Numbered from the stretch's first letter, positions 8,368-17,772 are shown. The stretch: DNA of 64,000 bases from Martinezella calliandrae (GCF_030272695.1 NZ_JARFYN010000003.1:124001-188000); one strand, 5' to 3'. The notes: generated by a model from the sequence alone, not told the origin. Made by a program: numbers and translations.

Positions 8368-8544
8368 TCAATATCCGCCGCCCATACCGCCACCGCCCAT
8401 GCCACCACCGCCCGAGGTACCGCCGCCAGCCGGAGAGGAATGCGTCATACCGCTGCTATTGCCCTGCCCGGTGGTGGAGCAAGCGGAAATACTGAGGCTG
8501 ATGAGGGCAAAAAACACCGCGGAAAAGATTGCTTTTATCAACAT
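8368..8544 (-). CDS. Small Gly-rich lipoprotein (58 residues)
   Basis: An ATG at 8544 opens a 58-codon frame that stops at 8368. The product starts MLIKAIFSAVFFALISLS, a signal peptide, followed by a lipobox ISAC (Cys22), so it should be lipidated and anchored in a membrane. The mature part is Ser/Thr-rich and then almost pure glycine, with GGGGMGGGGMGGGY at the end. The base composition of this tail is what gives a misleading proline-rich frame on the other strand. A weak AAGGGA lies upstream. It sits between ogt and the sulfate-type transporter. Its function is unknown. Confidence 0.65.
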   Translation of the reverse strand: MLIKAIFSAVFFALISLSISACSTTGQGNSSGMTHSSPAGGGTSGGGGMGGGGMGGGY

Positions 8545-9091
8545 GTGAGGTCATTCCCTTGTTGAGAGCGGGCGCGAAATGCCCTGACTTGCGGTAAACA
8601 GCCGAGCGGGCGGTTTTATTCGGTGCCTGAACATCCCAAACGATAAATGTGGGCCGCGAGATATTCGGCCCAAAAGGCATCGAACAACACGTTCTCTCCA
8701 TTCTTGATTTGTGACAAAGCGTGGGATTAGCTTGGCAGTAGGGAAGCGAGGCGCATCCGTTGGACCGAAAGGTATCAAATGTCCGACGTCAGACGAACGC
8801 AGCTTCCATTCGAGCCGACGGAACCGGAGACTCTGCCCTCAAGGACAAAATCAAATATAGGGATCGGCTCATGGTGGTATTGGGCCAAAACCATCGCTTG
8901 CTAGGCAAACCCAGACCACCCAAGCTTCGGCATGTCTCTACACATGGCTTCCGTCCGAAGCGACGAAATGACTTTTCGACCATGTTTTCAGTTTTCGACA
9001 ACCGCCGCCGGTCACATGGATAGTGCGAGCGTTATGTTGGTCAATAGGCTACAAGGTCAGAACAAGCACGAATATGTCGATCAGGCCTCGC
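8545..9091. other. 547-bp intergenic stretch
   Basis: No convincing gene on either strand. It contains a short hairpin-forming repeat, GGGCCG (8651-8656) with CGGCCC (8666-8671), nine bases apart. The open frames here are arginine-rich or lack ribosome sites. It holds the upstream region of the lipoprotein gene at one end and the 3' end of the SulP gene at the other. Confidence 0.4.
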
Positions 9092-10738
9092 TTAAGTTGA
9101 TCCATCAGAATGCATCACCGCCGCCTCTACCGCGGCAGCCGCGTCGTCGACGCTAAAGCTGCAGCGCCTGTCGAGACTAGTCATTCCGGCCGCAGCCATG
9201 AGGTCACGGGCTCGATCATGGGCACGCGCGAATTGCACGCGGATGCCGGCGGTGCGCATGGCAGTATCGAATTCCATCAAAGCGTCGAGCGCCGAACTGT
9301 CGAGATCGAAGCTTTCCTCCAGACTTAGCACCACGGCCTTCAGTCCCGTCTCTGCGCGGCTGCGCCTCAGAATTTCGCTAAGAATCGTATCGGCATTGCC
9401 GAAAAATAGCGGCTCGCCAGGGCGCCAGATAGCAATACCGGGAGTCTCCGTCGCATCCGGATGGCGGCTGACGTCAACGAAATTATGGCTGCCCCCCAAC
9501 CGTCCGAGACGAGCCACATAGGGAGACGCCAATCGGTGCATCATCGCAACGAGCGCGATCGCGATCGCCAACAACATGCCGTTAAGGACGCCGAAAATCA
9601 GCACGCCCGCCGCGGCACCGAGCGCGACATAGAAATCGCGATGGAGTCGGCGAAGACGAAGGATGGGACCGGGGTCGAGTGCATGTGTCAGGGCCGCGAT
9701 CACAACCGCGGCTAGCACCGGCTCCGGCAGCCGCGCGACCAACGGCTCTGCGCACGCGATGAGGATGGCCAGGCCGATTGCGGCAAAGACACCTGTTGCG
9801 CGCGTCTTCGCCCCCGCCGCTTCACTGGCGAAACCGGCCGAAAAGCCGGCGCCGACCGGCATACCCTGAACTATGGCGCTGGCGATATTAGCAAGGCCCA
9901 GCGCTCCGAGTTCGCGATTGACCTCGAGAGGATCGCCATAGCGCAGCGCCAAGCCGCGCATCGTACCCCAGGATTCGGCGAAGAGAATGAGGACGAGGGG
10001 CACGGTGAACTGCACTAGCCGCGAATAAGCCGGCCAGCCGGCATCTTGAAGCGAAGGCCATTGCGGCAGGACCTCGATCGTCCCGACCAGCCTGACACCA
10101 TGGCCGGCGAGATCAAAGGCAGATGACGCAAGAATGCCGGCCGCGAGCACGAGGAAAGCGCCGGGGACACCCGGCAGTCGCTTCAGCAGCAGCAGTGCGG
10201 CCAGCGCCACGATGCCGACGGCGACGCTTGCGAGGTTCCATCGCGCGATCGCCGCGAGCAAGGCGCCAGCATAGCTCAGGATATTCGAGCCTTGCACGGA
10301 AACGCCGACGAGAATCGGCAATTGATGCAGGATGATGGTAATCGCCAGCCCCAGCGCGAATCCGCGCAGCACCGGGCGTGAGATGAAGCCCGTAATGCCA
10401 CCAAGGCGTAGGGCAGCGGCGACGACAAAAAGCACGCCGGCAAGCGCGACCGCAATGGTCGTGAGGCCAGCCTTGACGGTGGCATCTCCCGGAACAACCG
10501 CCAGCGTCGCGGCAAGGATGGCGGCGGATGAGGAGGTCGGCGAGACGATGGCGAAGCGGCTGCGTCCGAAAATCGCGTAGACGAGACAGCCGGCGATACC
10601 GGCGAGGATGGCCCGATGCGGTGGCAGACCGGCGATACCCGCATAGGCGACCGCTTCCGGCAGCATCAGACCGGCAACCGATATACCCGCGATCACATCG
10701 GCTTTGTTTAATGCAGGCCAGTCACTCAACTTCGTCAT
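9092..10738 (-). CDS. SulP family anion transporter with STAS domain
   Basis: The 548-residue protein has the SulP N-terminal signature (DVIAGISVAGLMLPEAVAYAGIAGLPP), about ten to twelve membrane segments up to about residue 400, and a cytoplasmic STAS domain from about 420 (IWRPGEPLFFGNAD ... VVLSLEESFDLDSSALDAL). SulP proteins carry sulfate, bicarbonate, dicarboxylates or other anions, and substrate cannot be read from the sequence. There is no carbonic anhydrase or sulfate assimilation gene beside it. The serine in DLDSSALDAL fits the STAS loop that binds or is phosphorylated in homologues. Confidence 0.92.
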   Translation of the reverse strand: MTKLSDWPALNKADVIAGISVAGLMLPEAVAYAGIAGLPPHRAILAGIAGCLVYAIFGRSRFAIVSPTSSSAAILAATLAVVPGDATVKAGLTTIAVALAGVLFVVAAALRLGGITGFISRPVLRGFALGLAITIILHQLPILVGVSVQGSNILSYAGALLAAIARWNLASVAVGIVALAALLLLKRLPGVPGAFLVLAAGILASSAFDLAGHGVRLVGTIEVLPQWPSLQDAGWPAYSRLVQFTVPLVLILFAESWGTMRGLALRYGDPLEVNRELGALGLANIASAIVQGMPVGAGFSAGFASEAAGAKTRATGVFAAIGLAILIACAEPLVARLPEPVLAAVVIAALTHALDPGPILRLRRLHRDFYVALGAAAGVLIFGVLNGMLLAIAIALVAMMHRLASPYVARLGRLGGSHNFVDVSRHPDATETPGIAIWRPGEPLFFGNADTILSEILRRSRAETGLKAVVLSLEESFDLDSSALDALMEFDTAMRTAGIRVQFARAHDRARDLMAAAGMTSLDRRCSFSVDDAAAAVEAAVMHSDGST

Positions 10739-10829
10739 CGATCAGCGACCATAGGAATCGTCAATCTGCCTAGATCTAGACCTTCGCATACAAGCTGCAA
10801 CAAAAAAATAAGCGGCGGCGAACTGCCGT

Positions 10830-11708
10830 CTATACAACCCCATCAACCTCTCGAAGCGGACAACTTCTGCCGATCGTCTCACTGACAAAATCCATCACCG
10901 CCCGGATTGCCGGAGAGCGGCGAAGATCGGGATAGGTCACAAGCCAGAGGTCGCGCGTCGGTGACGGGATCTCCGTCTGCAGACGCGTGAGGCCGGCTTC
11001 GCCGTCGCCGAGGAAGGCGGGTAACGCCACTACGCCCAGACCGGCGCGCGCGGCTTGCAACTGGCCGAAAACGTCGCCCGCCCGAAACACGATAGGGCGA
11101 CCGGCAAGCAGGCTGCGGAGCCAGGTCTGCTGGGTCAGATGATCGAGCGCCGCATCATAGCCGATGAAGACCCGACTCTCCTCGGGCGCTTTTGCAATTT
11201 CGGGGATGGCATAAAGCCCGAAACGCATGACGCCGATCCGCCGCACCAGGAGATCGCTCTCCTCCGGGCGCGACATCCGCACGGCGATATCGGCTTCGCC
11301 ATGGTCGAGGGCGGCGCGGCGGGTCACGCCGGCGACCGTCAGCGTAATATCGGGATGTTCGGCGCGGAATCCGACCGCCTTCGGGGCGATGAGGTGGGCG
11401 GCAATCGAAGGCGGCGCGCTGATCTTGACGGCCGCAGAAAGCCCCGCAACGGCGCTTTTCGAATAGCGTCTGATCGCTTCGACATTGTCCTCCATACCTG
11501 CCACCAACTCGGCAATTGCCCGGCCATCAGCCGTCAACGGCGAGGTGCGCGGCCTGCGGTCGATCAGGCGCAGATCAAGCGCACGTTCCAACGCTGCAAT
11601 CCGCCGGCCGACGGTTGCGTGATCGACGCCAAGCTCGCGCGCAGCCGCCGAGAGCGAGCCGGTGCGCGCCAGAGACGCGAAGTGAAGAAGATCCTGCCAA
11701 TCGATCAT
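10830..11708 (-). CDS. LysR family transcriptional regulator
   Basis: The start is ATG 11708 (MIDWQDLLHFASLARTGSL), the usual distance before a LysR helix-turn-helix; a longer frame to 11846 would run through the divergent promoter. The 292-residue protein has HTH AAARELGVDHATVGRRIAALE and an effector domain ending near residue 280. It is divergent from the quinone oxidoreductase gene at 11801, with a 92-bp spacer carrying a perfect 11-bp inverted repeat. It resembles the group of LysR proteins with VGRRI in the recognition helix. Confidence 0.93.
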   Translation of the reverse strand: MIDWQDLLHFASLARTGSLSAAARELGVDHATVGRRIAALERALDLRLIDRRPRTSPLTADGRAIAELVAGMEDNVEAIRRYSKSAVAGLSAAVKISAPPSIAAHLIAPKAVGFRAEHPDITLTVAGVTRRAALDHGEADIAVRMSRPEESDLLVRRIGVMRFGLYAIPEIAKAPEESRVFIGYDAALDHLTQQTWLRSLLAGRPIVFRAGDVFGQLQAARAGLGVVALPAFLGDGEAGLTRLQTEIPSPTRDLWLVTYPDLRRSPAIRAVMDFVSETIGRSCPLREVDGVV

Positions 11709-11756
11709 CTGTGCATTATTGCACAGATATGGTGAGTTCATACCGAATTTATTCAG

Positions 11757-11782
11757 ACGCACCTTTGTGATCAAAGGTGCGT
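11757..11782. promoter_or_regulatory. Perfect 11-bp inverted repeat before the quinone reductase gene
   Basis: The arms ACGCACCTTTG (11757-11767) and CAAAGGTGCGT (11772-11782) are exact reverse complements around a four-base centre TGAT. The repeat ends just before the AAGGAGA ribosome site of the gene at 11801. It could be the operator of the divergent LysR protein or of another dimeric regulator, or form an mRNA hairpin near the ribosome site. Confidence 0.55.
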
Positions 11783-11800
11783 TCGAAAGGAGACTACTCA

Positions 11801-12775
11801 ATGCCAGTAGCCATCGCGATAACCAATCCCGGCACGCCAGAAACAATGAAGCTCGTCGAGCTCCCCATCACCGAGCCGGGCCCCGGCCAGGCCCGCATCC
11901 GCCAAAGCATTTCCGGCGTCAATTTCGTCGATATTTATGTTCGCACCGGGCTCTATCCCCTGCCGCCCGGGCAGACCGTTCTCGGTTTCGAGGGTGCAGG
12001 CGTCGTTGAAGCGATCGGTTCCGGCGTCGAAAACGTCAAGATCGGCGATCGCGTCGCCTATGTCGGCCATCCGCTTGGAAGCTATGCCGAAATGCGTACC
12101 CTGTCGGCTTCTCGGCTGGTGCGGCTGCCCGACGATGTCAGCGAGCGACTTGCCGGCAGCACCATGTTGCGCGGACTGACCGCCCATATGCTGCTCCACA
12201 AGGTCCATCCGTTGCGATCGGGCGAATGGGTTCTGGTGCACGCGGCCGCCGGCGGTCTCGGGCAGATCGTGACACGCTGGGCAAAGCGGCTTGGCGCCAA
12301 TGTCATTGGCACGGTCGGTTCGGGTGCCAAGGCGGAATTTGCCTATGAGGCTGGCGCCGACGCCGTTCTCCTACATAATTCCGAGGATTGGGTGGACGAA
12401 ACGCGCCGCATCGCTGACGGCCGCGGCGTACATCTTGCCATCGACGGTATCGGCGGCGCGATGCTTTCGCAGACGCTCGCCACGGTCCGTCCCTTCGGCA
12501 CGGCCGCCAGCATCGGCCAGGCCGCCGGCCCCATTCCCCCTATCCAGCTCGAGGAATTGACCGCACCCCGGGCCATCGGTCTCGCCCGCCCGAGCGTCCT
12601 GACCTACGCCAACGATCCCGATCTCTATCGGCAGGGCACCAAAGCCCTGGTGGCGGAATTGCGGGCCGGCCTGATCAATCCGATCGGTGCGGAATACGCG
12701 CTGAAAGACGCGGCCAGGGCGCATGCCGACCTGGAGGCGGGACGAACGACGGCGAGCGTGGTGCTGACGATGTAA
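11801..12775 (+). CDS. Zinc-independent quinone oxidoreductase (MDR superfamily)
   Basis: The 324-residue protein belongs to the quinone reductase branch of the medium-chain dehydrogenases: an N-terminal GroES-like domain with NFVDIYVRTGLYP and GFEGAGVVEAIG, and a Rossmann domain with the NADPH motif AAAGGLGQIVTRWAKRLGA near residues 148-166. No catalytic or structural zinc ligands are seen. It reduces quinones with NADPH in relatives such as QOR of E. coli. The ATG at 11801 follows AAGGAGA. It is divergent from a LysR gene and is preceded by the palindrome at 11757-11782. Confidence 0.93.
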   Translation: MPVAIAITNPGTPETMKLVELPITEPGPGQARIRQSISGVNFVDIYVRTGLYPLPPGQTVLGFEGAGVVEAIGSGVENVKIGDRVAYVGHPLGSYAEMRTLSASRLVRLPDDVSERLAGSTMLRGLTAHMLLHKVHPLRSGEWVLVHAAAGGLGQIVTRWAKRLGANVIGTVGSGAKAEFAYEAGADAVLLHNSEDWVDETRRIADGRGVHLAIDGIGGAMLSQTLATVRPFGTAASIGQAAGPIPPIQLEELTAPRAIGLARPSVLTYANDPDLYRQGTKALVAELRAGLINPIGAEYALKDAARAHADLEAGRTTASVVLTM

Positions 12776-13078
12776 ACTAGGGGCGAGGAAGTTTGATCAT
12801 CACCTCGCCTCCCTCCCCCGCAAAGGCATTTGACACCGGGCTGGCCGGACATCGCCCAGTCCGCGTCCGCCAGCGCTCTAAACACAATCGCTTGAGCGCG
12901 CCACGTTTTTTTGCTGCAAAGCAGCAATTTCGTTGACCCGGCTGCTTGTCGCCTGATACGAAACTGACCCGTGACGTCGCGCGGTCGATGGCCGTTGTCG
13001 CCACTCCTGTCCGGTACAAACCCCGATCCGCATGGCAACAGCAAGGACACCGCACGCGGTGCCCGCAGGCGATATCTC
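12776..13078. other. Intergenic region with two short inverted repeats
   Basis: About 300 bp between the quinone reductase and the MFS gene. GGCGAGG (12782-12788) and CCTCGCC (12803-12809) may form a weak terminator hairpin. Further on, TTGCTGC (12911-12917) and GCAGCAA (12921-12927) make a perfect 7-bp repeat around AAA, possibly an operator for the gene at 13079. No gene was seen. Confidence 0.35.
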
Positions 13079-14260
13079 GTGAACACTGCCTCCCAGACCA
13101 TCCAGTCCAATTCGGCCCTATCCCTTCTTTCCATCGTTACGCTGACCTTCTTCGGCTATGTCGCCATCGGGCTGCCGCTTGCCGTGCTGCCGACCTATGT
13201 TGATAGCGGTCTCGGCTTCGGCGTCGTCTGGGCCGGCATCACCATCAGCGCGCAATATGTGGCGACCGTCATCAGCCGCGCGCAAGTCGGCCGCCTATGC
13301 GATCGGTACGGGCCGCGCCGTTCGGTGTTCCTCGGGTTCTTTGCCTACGGGCTTTGCGGAGCCTTGACGCTGGCGTCAGCCTTGCTGAGCGGTGTACCGG
13401 CATTGAGCCTGGCGCTGCTGCTTGTCGGGCGGCTGGCGCTCGGCGTCGGTGAAAGCTTGGTCAGTACGGCGGCGATCACCTGGGCGATCGGGTTGATGGG
13501 GGCGCGCGAAACTGTACGCATCATCTCCTGGAACGGCATCGCCACCTATGGCGGCATCGCGATCGCCGCGCCCTTCGGCGCCTGGCTGGAGGGGCAATAT
13601 GGTTTCTTCGCCATGGGCACGGTGACGATTGGCCTAGCAATTACCGGCCTGATGCTGGCCCAGACGCGTCCGCCTGTGCCCGGCGTCAAGGAGAAGGGCA
13701 TCGGCACGGGCCAGGTCCTCAGCCGTATCGCGCCCTTCGGCGTGGCGCTGGCGCTTGCCTCCAGCGGTTTCGGCGTCGTCATGGCCTTCGTCGCCTTGTT
13801 TTTCCATAGCCGTGGTTGGGACGGGGCTTCGCTGGCGCTAAGCGCTTTTGGTCTGGCCTTCATGGGCGTTCGCCTCGGTTTGGCTCAAGCCGTTGCCCGC
13901 TTCGGCGGCTTGCCGCTGGCGCGCGTTTCGCTGGTGTTGGAGATCATCGGGCTGCTGGTGCTGGCCCTTGCGCCTTCGCCCACCGTCGCGATCATCGGCG
14001 CAGCCCTCGCCGGAGCCGGCTTTGCGCCGATCTTTCCGGCGCTTGGGAACGAGGCGATGGCCCGCATTCCATCGCAGAACCGTGGTGTGGCGCTTGCCCT
14101 CTACTCGGTTTTCATGGATGTGGCGCTCGGCAGCACCGGCCCGATCGCCGGCCTGCTCGCCGATCATTTCGGCTACGCGGCGCCCTTCCTCCTCGGTGTC
14201 GGCGCCGTCCTGCTCAGCCTCGGCCTGATCTTGAGCCTGCGCAAGAGTGGCAGTCTGTAG
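13079..14260 (+). CDS. MFS transporter (YhhS/YfcJ-like)
   Basis: I place the start at GTG 13079, which gives a 393-residue product beginning NTASQTIQSNS just before the first membrane helix; an in-frame GTG at 12971 would add a polar 36-residue leader unlike the family. Twelve hydrophobic segments are visible, with motif A at GRLCDRYGPRRSVFLGF and a GVGESLVSTAAITWAIGLMG stretch typical of the YhhS group. Relatives have been linked to resistance or sugar export, but substrate is unknown here. The downstream deacylase at 14419 is about 160 bp away. Confidence 0.88.
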   Translation: MNTASQTIQSNSALSLLSIVTLTFFGYVAIGLPLAVLPTYVDSGLGFGVVWAGITISAQYVATVISRAQVGRLCDRYGPRRSVFLGFFAYGLCGALTLASALLSGVPALSLALLLVGRLALGVGESLVSTAAITWAIGLMGARETVRIISWNGIATYGGIAIAAPFGAWLEGQYGFFAMGTVTIGLAITGLMLAQTRPPVPGVKEKGIGTGQVLSRIAPFGVALALASSGFGVVMAFVALFFHSRGWDGASLALSAFGLAFMGVRLGLAQAVARFGGLPLARVSLVLEIIGLLVLALAPSPTVAIIGAALAGAGFAPIFPALGNEAMARIPSQNRGVALALYSVFMDVALGSTGPIAGLLADHFGYAAPFLLGVGAVLLSLGLILSLRKSGSL

Positions 14261-14418
14261 AACGAGTGCAGAGACAACGGCTCTGTGAGCCCGAGCCTTT
14301 GATCTTTCCGCAAAGCAATCTCGGATCTTGCGGCCGGGACCATCCGCGCGCCGCTCAATAATCATTGCGCGAGGCGACCACGGCTTGTTATCTGACCATT
14401 ACAAGCAGGAGACAGCGC

Positions 14419-15480
14419 ATGGACATCACAGAAATTGTTATCGACGGCGACACGCCCGGGATCGCATGGCGGCTACCGGTGCTGCATTTTGCCGGCAGCA
14501 AGCCGGATGCTCCGAAGATCTATATCCAGGCGGCGCTGCATGCCGGTGAGCTGCCGGGCACGGCGCTTGCTCATTTCCTCTGCGAGCGGCTGCGGCAGGC
14601 GGAGGCCGAAGGCGCGGTTCTGAGCGATATCGTCGTCGTGCCGCACGCCAATCCGGTCGGCGCGGCGCAATCGCATTTCGGCGAGCTGCAGGGCCGCTTT
14701 GACCTGGGCACGCGCACCAATTTCAACCGCGACTTTCCGCTGATCTCGGCACGCGACCGCCATCTGCTGATCGAAAACCTGGAGCGGTACTCTGCCGCCG
14801 ACCGTTTGAAACGGCAGCTCATTCACATGGCGCTTGGCGCCGATCTGGTCATCGACCTGCATTGCGATGACGAATCCGTGCAATATGCCTATATCGACGA
14901 TGCCTTCTGGCCGGAGGCCGCCGACTTGGCGGCTGCGCTGAATATGGACGCGGTACTGCTGTCGGACGGCGAAAGCTCGGCATTCGAAGAGGCCGTCAGC
15001 TTTGCCTGGAAATACGAGGTACCCGGCGAGAAGATGGCAAGTTTGCCGGGAAAACTGTCTGTGACCGTCGAACTGCGTGGCACGCGTGACGTTTATCCGG
15101 AGATGGCAAAGAAGGATGCCCAAGGGCTTTGGCGTTTCCTCGCTGCCCGTGGAGCAGTGCGTGACGATAGCGTGACCCTGCCGGCCTTTACCGGGCCGGC
15201 GGTGCCGCTCGACAATGTGGAGATGATCCGCGCTCCGCAGGCCGGCACCGTGCTCTTCCACCACAACATCGGCGAACGTGTCAGCGAGGGTGATCTGTTG
15301 GCGACGATTATTACGGCGCCCGGCATGCCGGATGGAACGATCGACGTCCACGCCCCGCAAGCGGGCCTCATCGTCACCCGCGTCTCCGACCGACTCGTGC
15401 GCCGACGCGGCGACTTGATGAAAATTGGCAGCGATAGACCGAGCGCTGCCACCCGCAAGCCGGGAACGCTGGAAGACTGA
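14419..15480 (+). CDS. Succinylglutamate desuccinylase/aspartoacylase family hydrolase
   Basis: The 353-residue protein starts at ATG 14419 behind AGGAGAC. It has the zinc carboxypeptidase-like fold of the AstE/AspA family: QAALHAGELPGTA supplies the first His and Glu zinc ligands, NFNRDFP the substrate loop, and DLHCDDES the second His. The C-terminal part (APQAGTVLFHHNIGERVSEGDLLATI) looks like the beta-barrel domain of this family. Such enzymes remove acyl groups from amino acids or related amides. The substrate is not evident from the neighbours. Confidence 0.9.
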   Translation: MDITEIVIDGDTPGIAWRLPVLHFAGSKPDAPKIYIQAALHAGELPGTALAHFLCERLRQAEAEGAVLSDIVVVPHANPVGAAQSHFGELQGRFDLGTRTNFNRDFPLISARDRHLLIENLERYSAADRLKRQLIHMALGADLVIDLHCDDESVQYAYIDDAFWPEAADLAAALNMDAVLLSDGESSAFEEAVSFAWKYEVPGEKMASLPGKLSVTVELRGTRDVYPEMAKKDAQGLWRFLAARGAVRDDSVTLPAFTGPAVPLDNVEMIRAPQAGTVLFHHNIGERVSEGDLLATIITAPGMPDGTIDVHAPQAGLIVTRVSDRLVRRRGDLMKIGSDRPSAATRKPGTLED

Positions 15481-15581
15481 GGCATCTCAGCGGAGGTCTA
15501 GGACCATCGAGCCGTCCCAGACTTTCGCTCATCTTCGCTTGCATGTTATGCGGTGGGCGCATAGCAAGAGACGGATTCGGC

Positions 15582-15938
15582 ATGGCAATCACCATTTACG
15601 GCATCAAGAATTGCGACACCATGAAGAAAGCGCGGACCTGGCTGGACAGCCACGGCATCGCCTATGATTTCCACGATTACAAGACCGTCGGCATCGATCG
15701 CGAGCATCTGGAGCGGTGGACCGCGCAAGCCGACTGGGAAACCGTCCTCAACCGCGCCGGCACCACCTTCAAGGCGCTCCCGGAAAAAGACCGCGCAGAC
15801 CTCACCAAGGGCGAGGCCATTGCCCTGATGCTGGCCCAACCGTCAATGATCAAGCGTCCGGTGCTGGAAGCTGACGGCAAATTGCTGATCGGTTTCAAAC
15901 CGGAGATCTATGCGGGCGCATTCAAGGTCGACGAATAA
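15582..15938 (+). CDS. ArsC/Spx-family (YffB-like) thioredoxin-fold protein
   Basis: The 118-residue product starts at ATG 15582 (MAITIYGIKNCDTMKKA). It has the ArsC-family thioredoxin fold with CDTMKKA at residues 11-17: a single N-terminal cysteine, followed by HDYKTVGIDREHLERW and a C-terminal MIKRPVLEADGKLLIGF, in which the RP motif matches the family. YffB-like members are glutathione-dependent reductases rather than proven arsenate reductases. It is followed 10 bp later by ybaK, so the two are probably co-transcribed. Confidence 0.9.
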   Translation: MAITIYGIKNCDTMKKARTWLDSHGIAYDFHDYKTVGIDREHLERWTAQADWETVLNRAGTTFKALPEKDRADLTKGEAIALMLAQPSMIKRPVLEADGKLLIGFKPEIYAGAFKVDE

Positions 15939-15948
15939 CGGGTGAATC

Positions 15949-16422
15949 ATGTCCAAAACCACCCGCGCCACGCAAGTACTGACCCAGGCTAAGGTTGCCT
16001 TCACCGTCCATACCTATGATTACGATCCGAATGCCGAGCGCGTCGGTATGCAGGCGGCAAAAGCTTTGGGCGAAGAGCCGCACCGGGTGTTGAAGACGCT
16101 AATGGCGGAGGTGGACGGCAAGCCGGTCTGCGTGGTCGTGCCATCAAACCATGAAGTCAGCATGAAGAAGCTCGCCGGCGCTTTCGGCGGCAAGTCGGCG
16201 AATATGATGAAGCCTGCCGCTGCCGAGCGGCTGACCGGCTATCATGTCGGCGGCATCAGCCCTTTCGGCCAGAAGAAGGTGGTGCCGACGGCGATCGAGG
16301 CACAGGCGATGACGGAGACCCATGTCTACATCAACGGCGGCCAGCGCGGCCTTCAGGTGCGCCTTGACCCTAAGGACGCGCTAGCGGTTTTGAAAGCCAA
16401 AGCCGCGCCGCTCATTACCTGA
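15949..16422 (+). CDS. ybaK: Cys-tRNA(Pro)/Cys-tRNA(Cys) deacylase YbaK
   Basis: A 157-residue YbaK/EbsC-type protein. These enzymes clear mischarged Cys-tRNA(Pro) after prolyl-tRNA synthetase errors. The sequence shows the family core PHRVLKTLMAEVDGKPV, a VVPSNHEVSMKKLA segment with the substrate-pocket lysines, and GGISPFGQKKVVPT near residues 101-114. It begins 10 bp after the ArsC-like gene and precedes the M29 aminopeptidase, with all three in the same direction. Confidence 0.95.
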   Translation: MSKTTRATQVLTQAKVAFTVHTYDYDPNAERVGMQAAKALGEEPHRVLKTLMAEVDGKPVCVVVPSNHEVSMKKLAGAFGGKSANMMKPAAAERLTGYHVGGISPFGQKKVVPTAIEAQAMTETHVYINGGQRGLQVRLDPKDALAVLKAKAAPLIT

Positions 16423-16515
16423 TCATGCCTGAAAGACAAAACTGCCTTCATTTTCACTGCAAACCGGTCTAAGTCTGTGGACCGTTCTTCCGATCCTCAG
16501 CATGCAGGTCTTGCC

Positions 16516-17769
16516 ATGACGTTCGCCTCCCCCAACCACCATCCCGTCGATCCCGCCAAGCTGGAAAAGCTCGCCGAAGTGGCCGTGAAGGTCGGGCTGC
16601 AACTGCAGAAGGGCCAGGAATTGGTCATCACCGCGCCGATCGTCGCCATGCCGCTGGTGCGGCTGATCACCCGCGAGGCGTATAAATCCGGCGCGGGTCT
16701 CGTTACAGCTTTCTATTCCGACGAAGAAACCACGCTTGCGCGCTACGCATACGGCCATGACGAAAGCTTCGATCGCGCTTCGAACTGGCTCTATGAAGGC
16801 ATGGCCAAGGCCTATGGCAACAATTCCGCGCGGCTCGCCGTCTCCGGCGACAATCCGATGCTGCTCTCCGGCCAGGACCCGGCCAAAGTCGCGCGCGCCA
16901 ACCGCGCCAACTCGGCCGCTTACAAGCCAGCGTTGGAAAAGATCTCCAATTTCGACATCAACTGGAACATCGTCTCCTATCCGAACCCTTCGTGGGCGAA
17001 GCTGGTTTTCCCGGACGATCCGGAAGCGATCGCGGTCGCCAAACTTGCCAAGGCAATCTTCGCCGCCTCGCGCGTCGACGTGCCGGACCCGATCAGCGCC
17101 TGGGCCGAGCACAATGCCAACCTGCACAAGCGGTCCGCCTGGATGAACGGCCAGCGTTTTGCCACTCTGCATTTCCAGGGTCCGGACACCGATGTGAAGA
17201 TCGGTCTTGCCGATGGCCATGAATGGCATGGCGGCGCCTCGGTCGCCAAGAATGGCATCACCTGCAACCCGAACATTCCGACCGAAGAGGTGTTCACCAC
17301 GCCGCATGCGCTGCGCGTCGAAGGCTACGTCTCCTCGACCAAGCCGCTGTCGCATCAGGGGACGCTAATCGACAATATAATGGTTCGCTTCGAAGGCGGC
17401 CGCATCGTCGAGGCCAAGGCATCGCGCGGCGAAGAAGTGCTGAACAAGGTGCTGGATACCGATGAGGGCGCCCGTCGACTCGGCGAGGTGGCATTGGTGC
17501 CTCATTCCTCGCCGATCTCTGCCAGTGGCATCCTGTTCTACAACACGCTGTTTGACGAAAATGCCTCCTGCCACATCGCGCTTGGTCAGTGCTATTCCAA
17601 ATGCTTTATTGACGGCGCGACGTTGAGCCAGGAACAGATCAAGGCCCAGGGCGGCAATTCCAGCTTGATTCACATCGACTGGATGATCGGCTCCGACAAG
17701 GTCGACATCGACGGCATCAAGCCGGATGGCTCGCGGGTTCCGGTGATGCGCAAAGGCGAGTGGGCGTAA
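16516..17769 (+). CDS. M29-family aminopeptidase
   Basis: The 417-residue protein starts at ATG 16516; the 13 codons upstream to 16477 lack a ribosome site. It matches the M29 (AmpS/AmpT/PepS) metallo-aminopeptidases: metal-binding NIPTEEVF with Glu257/Glu258, then TTPH, HIALGQCYSKCF near residue 350, and HIDWMIGS near residue 394. Members remove N-terminal residues and use two divalent metals. It runs in the same direction as ybaK. The next gene (17773) is convergent, with only three bases between the two stops. Confidence 0.93.
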   Translation: MTFASPNHHPVDPAKLEKLAEVAVKVGLQLQKGQELVITAPIVAMPLVRLITREAYKSGAGLVTAFYSDEETTLARYAYGHDESFDRASNWLYEGMAKAYGNNSARLAVSGDNPMLLSGQDPAKVARANRANSAAYKPALEKISNFDINWNIVSYPNPSWAKLVFPDDPEAIAVAKLAKAIFAASRVDVPDPISAWAEHNANLHKRSAWMNGQRFATLHFQGPDTDVKIGLADGHEWHGGASVAKNGITCNPNIPTEEVFTTPHALRVEGYVSSTKPLSHQGTLIDNIMVRFEGGRIVEAKASRGEEVLNKVLDTDEGARRLGEVALVPHSSPISASGILFYNTLFDENASCHIALGQCYSKCFIDGATLSQEQIKAQGGNSSLIHIDWMIGSDKVDIDGIKPDGSRVPVMRKGEWA

Positions 17770-17772
17770 CGG

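Noticed and set aside
8273..8548. Proline-rich 91-codon plus-strand frame.
   Set aside because: It is the antisense image of the Gly-rich tail of the lipoprotein at 8368-8544, which has a signal peptide and lipobox.
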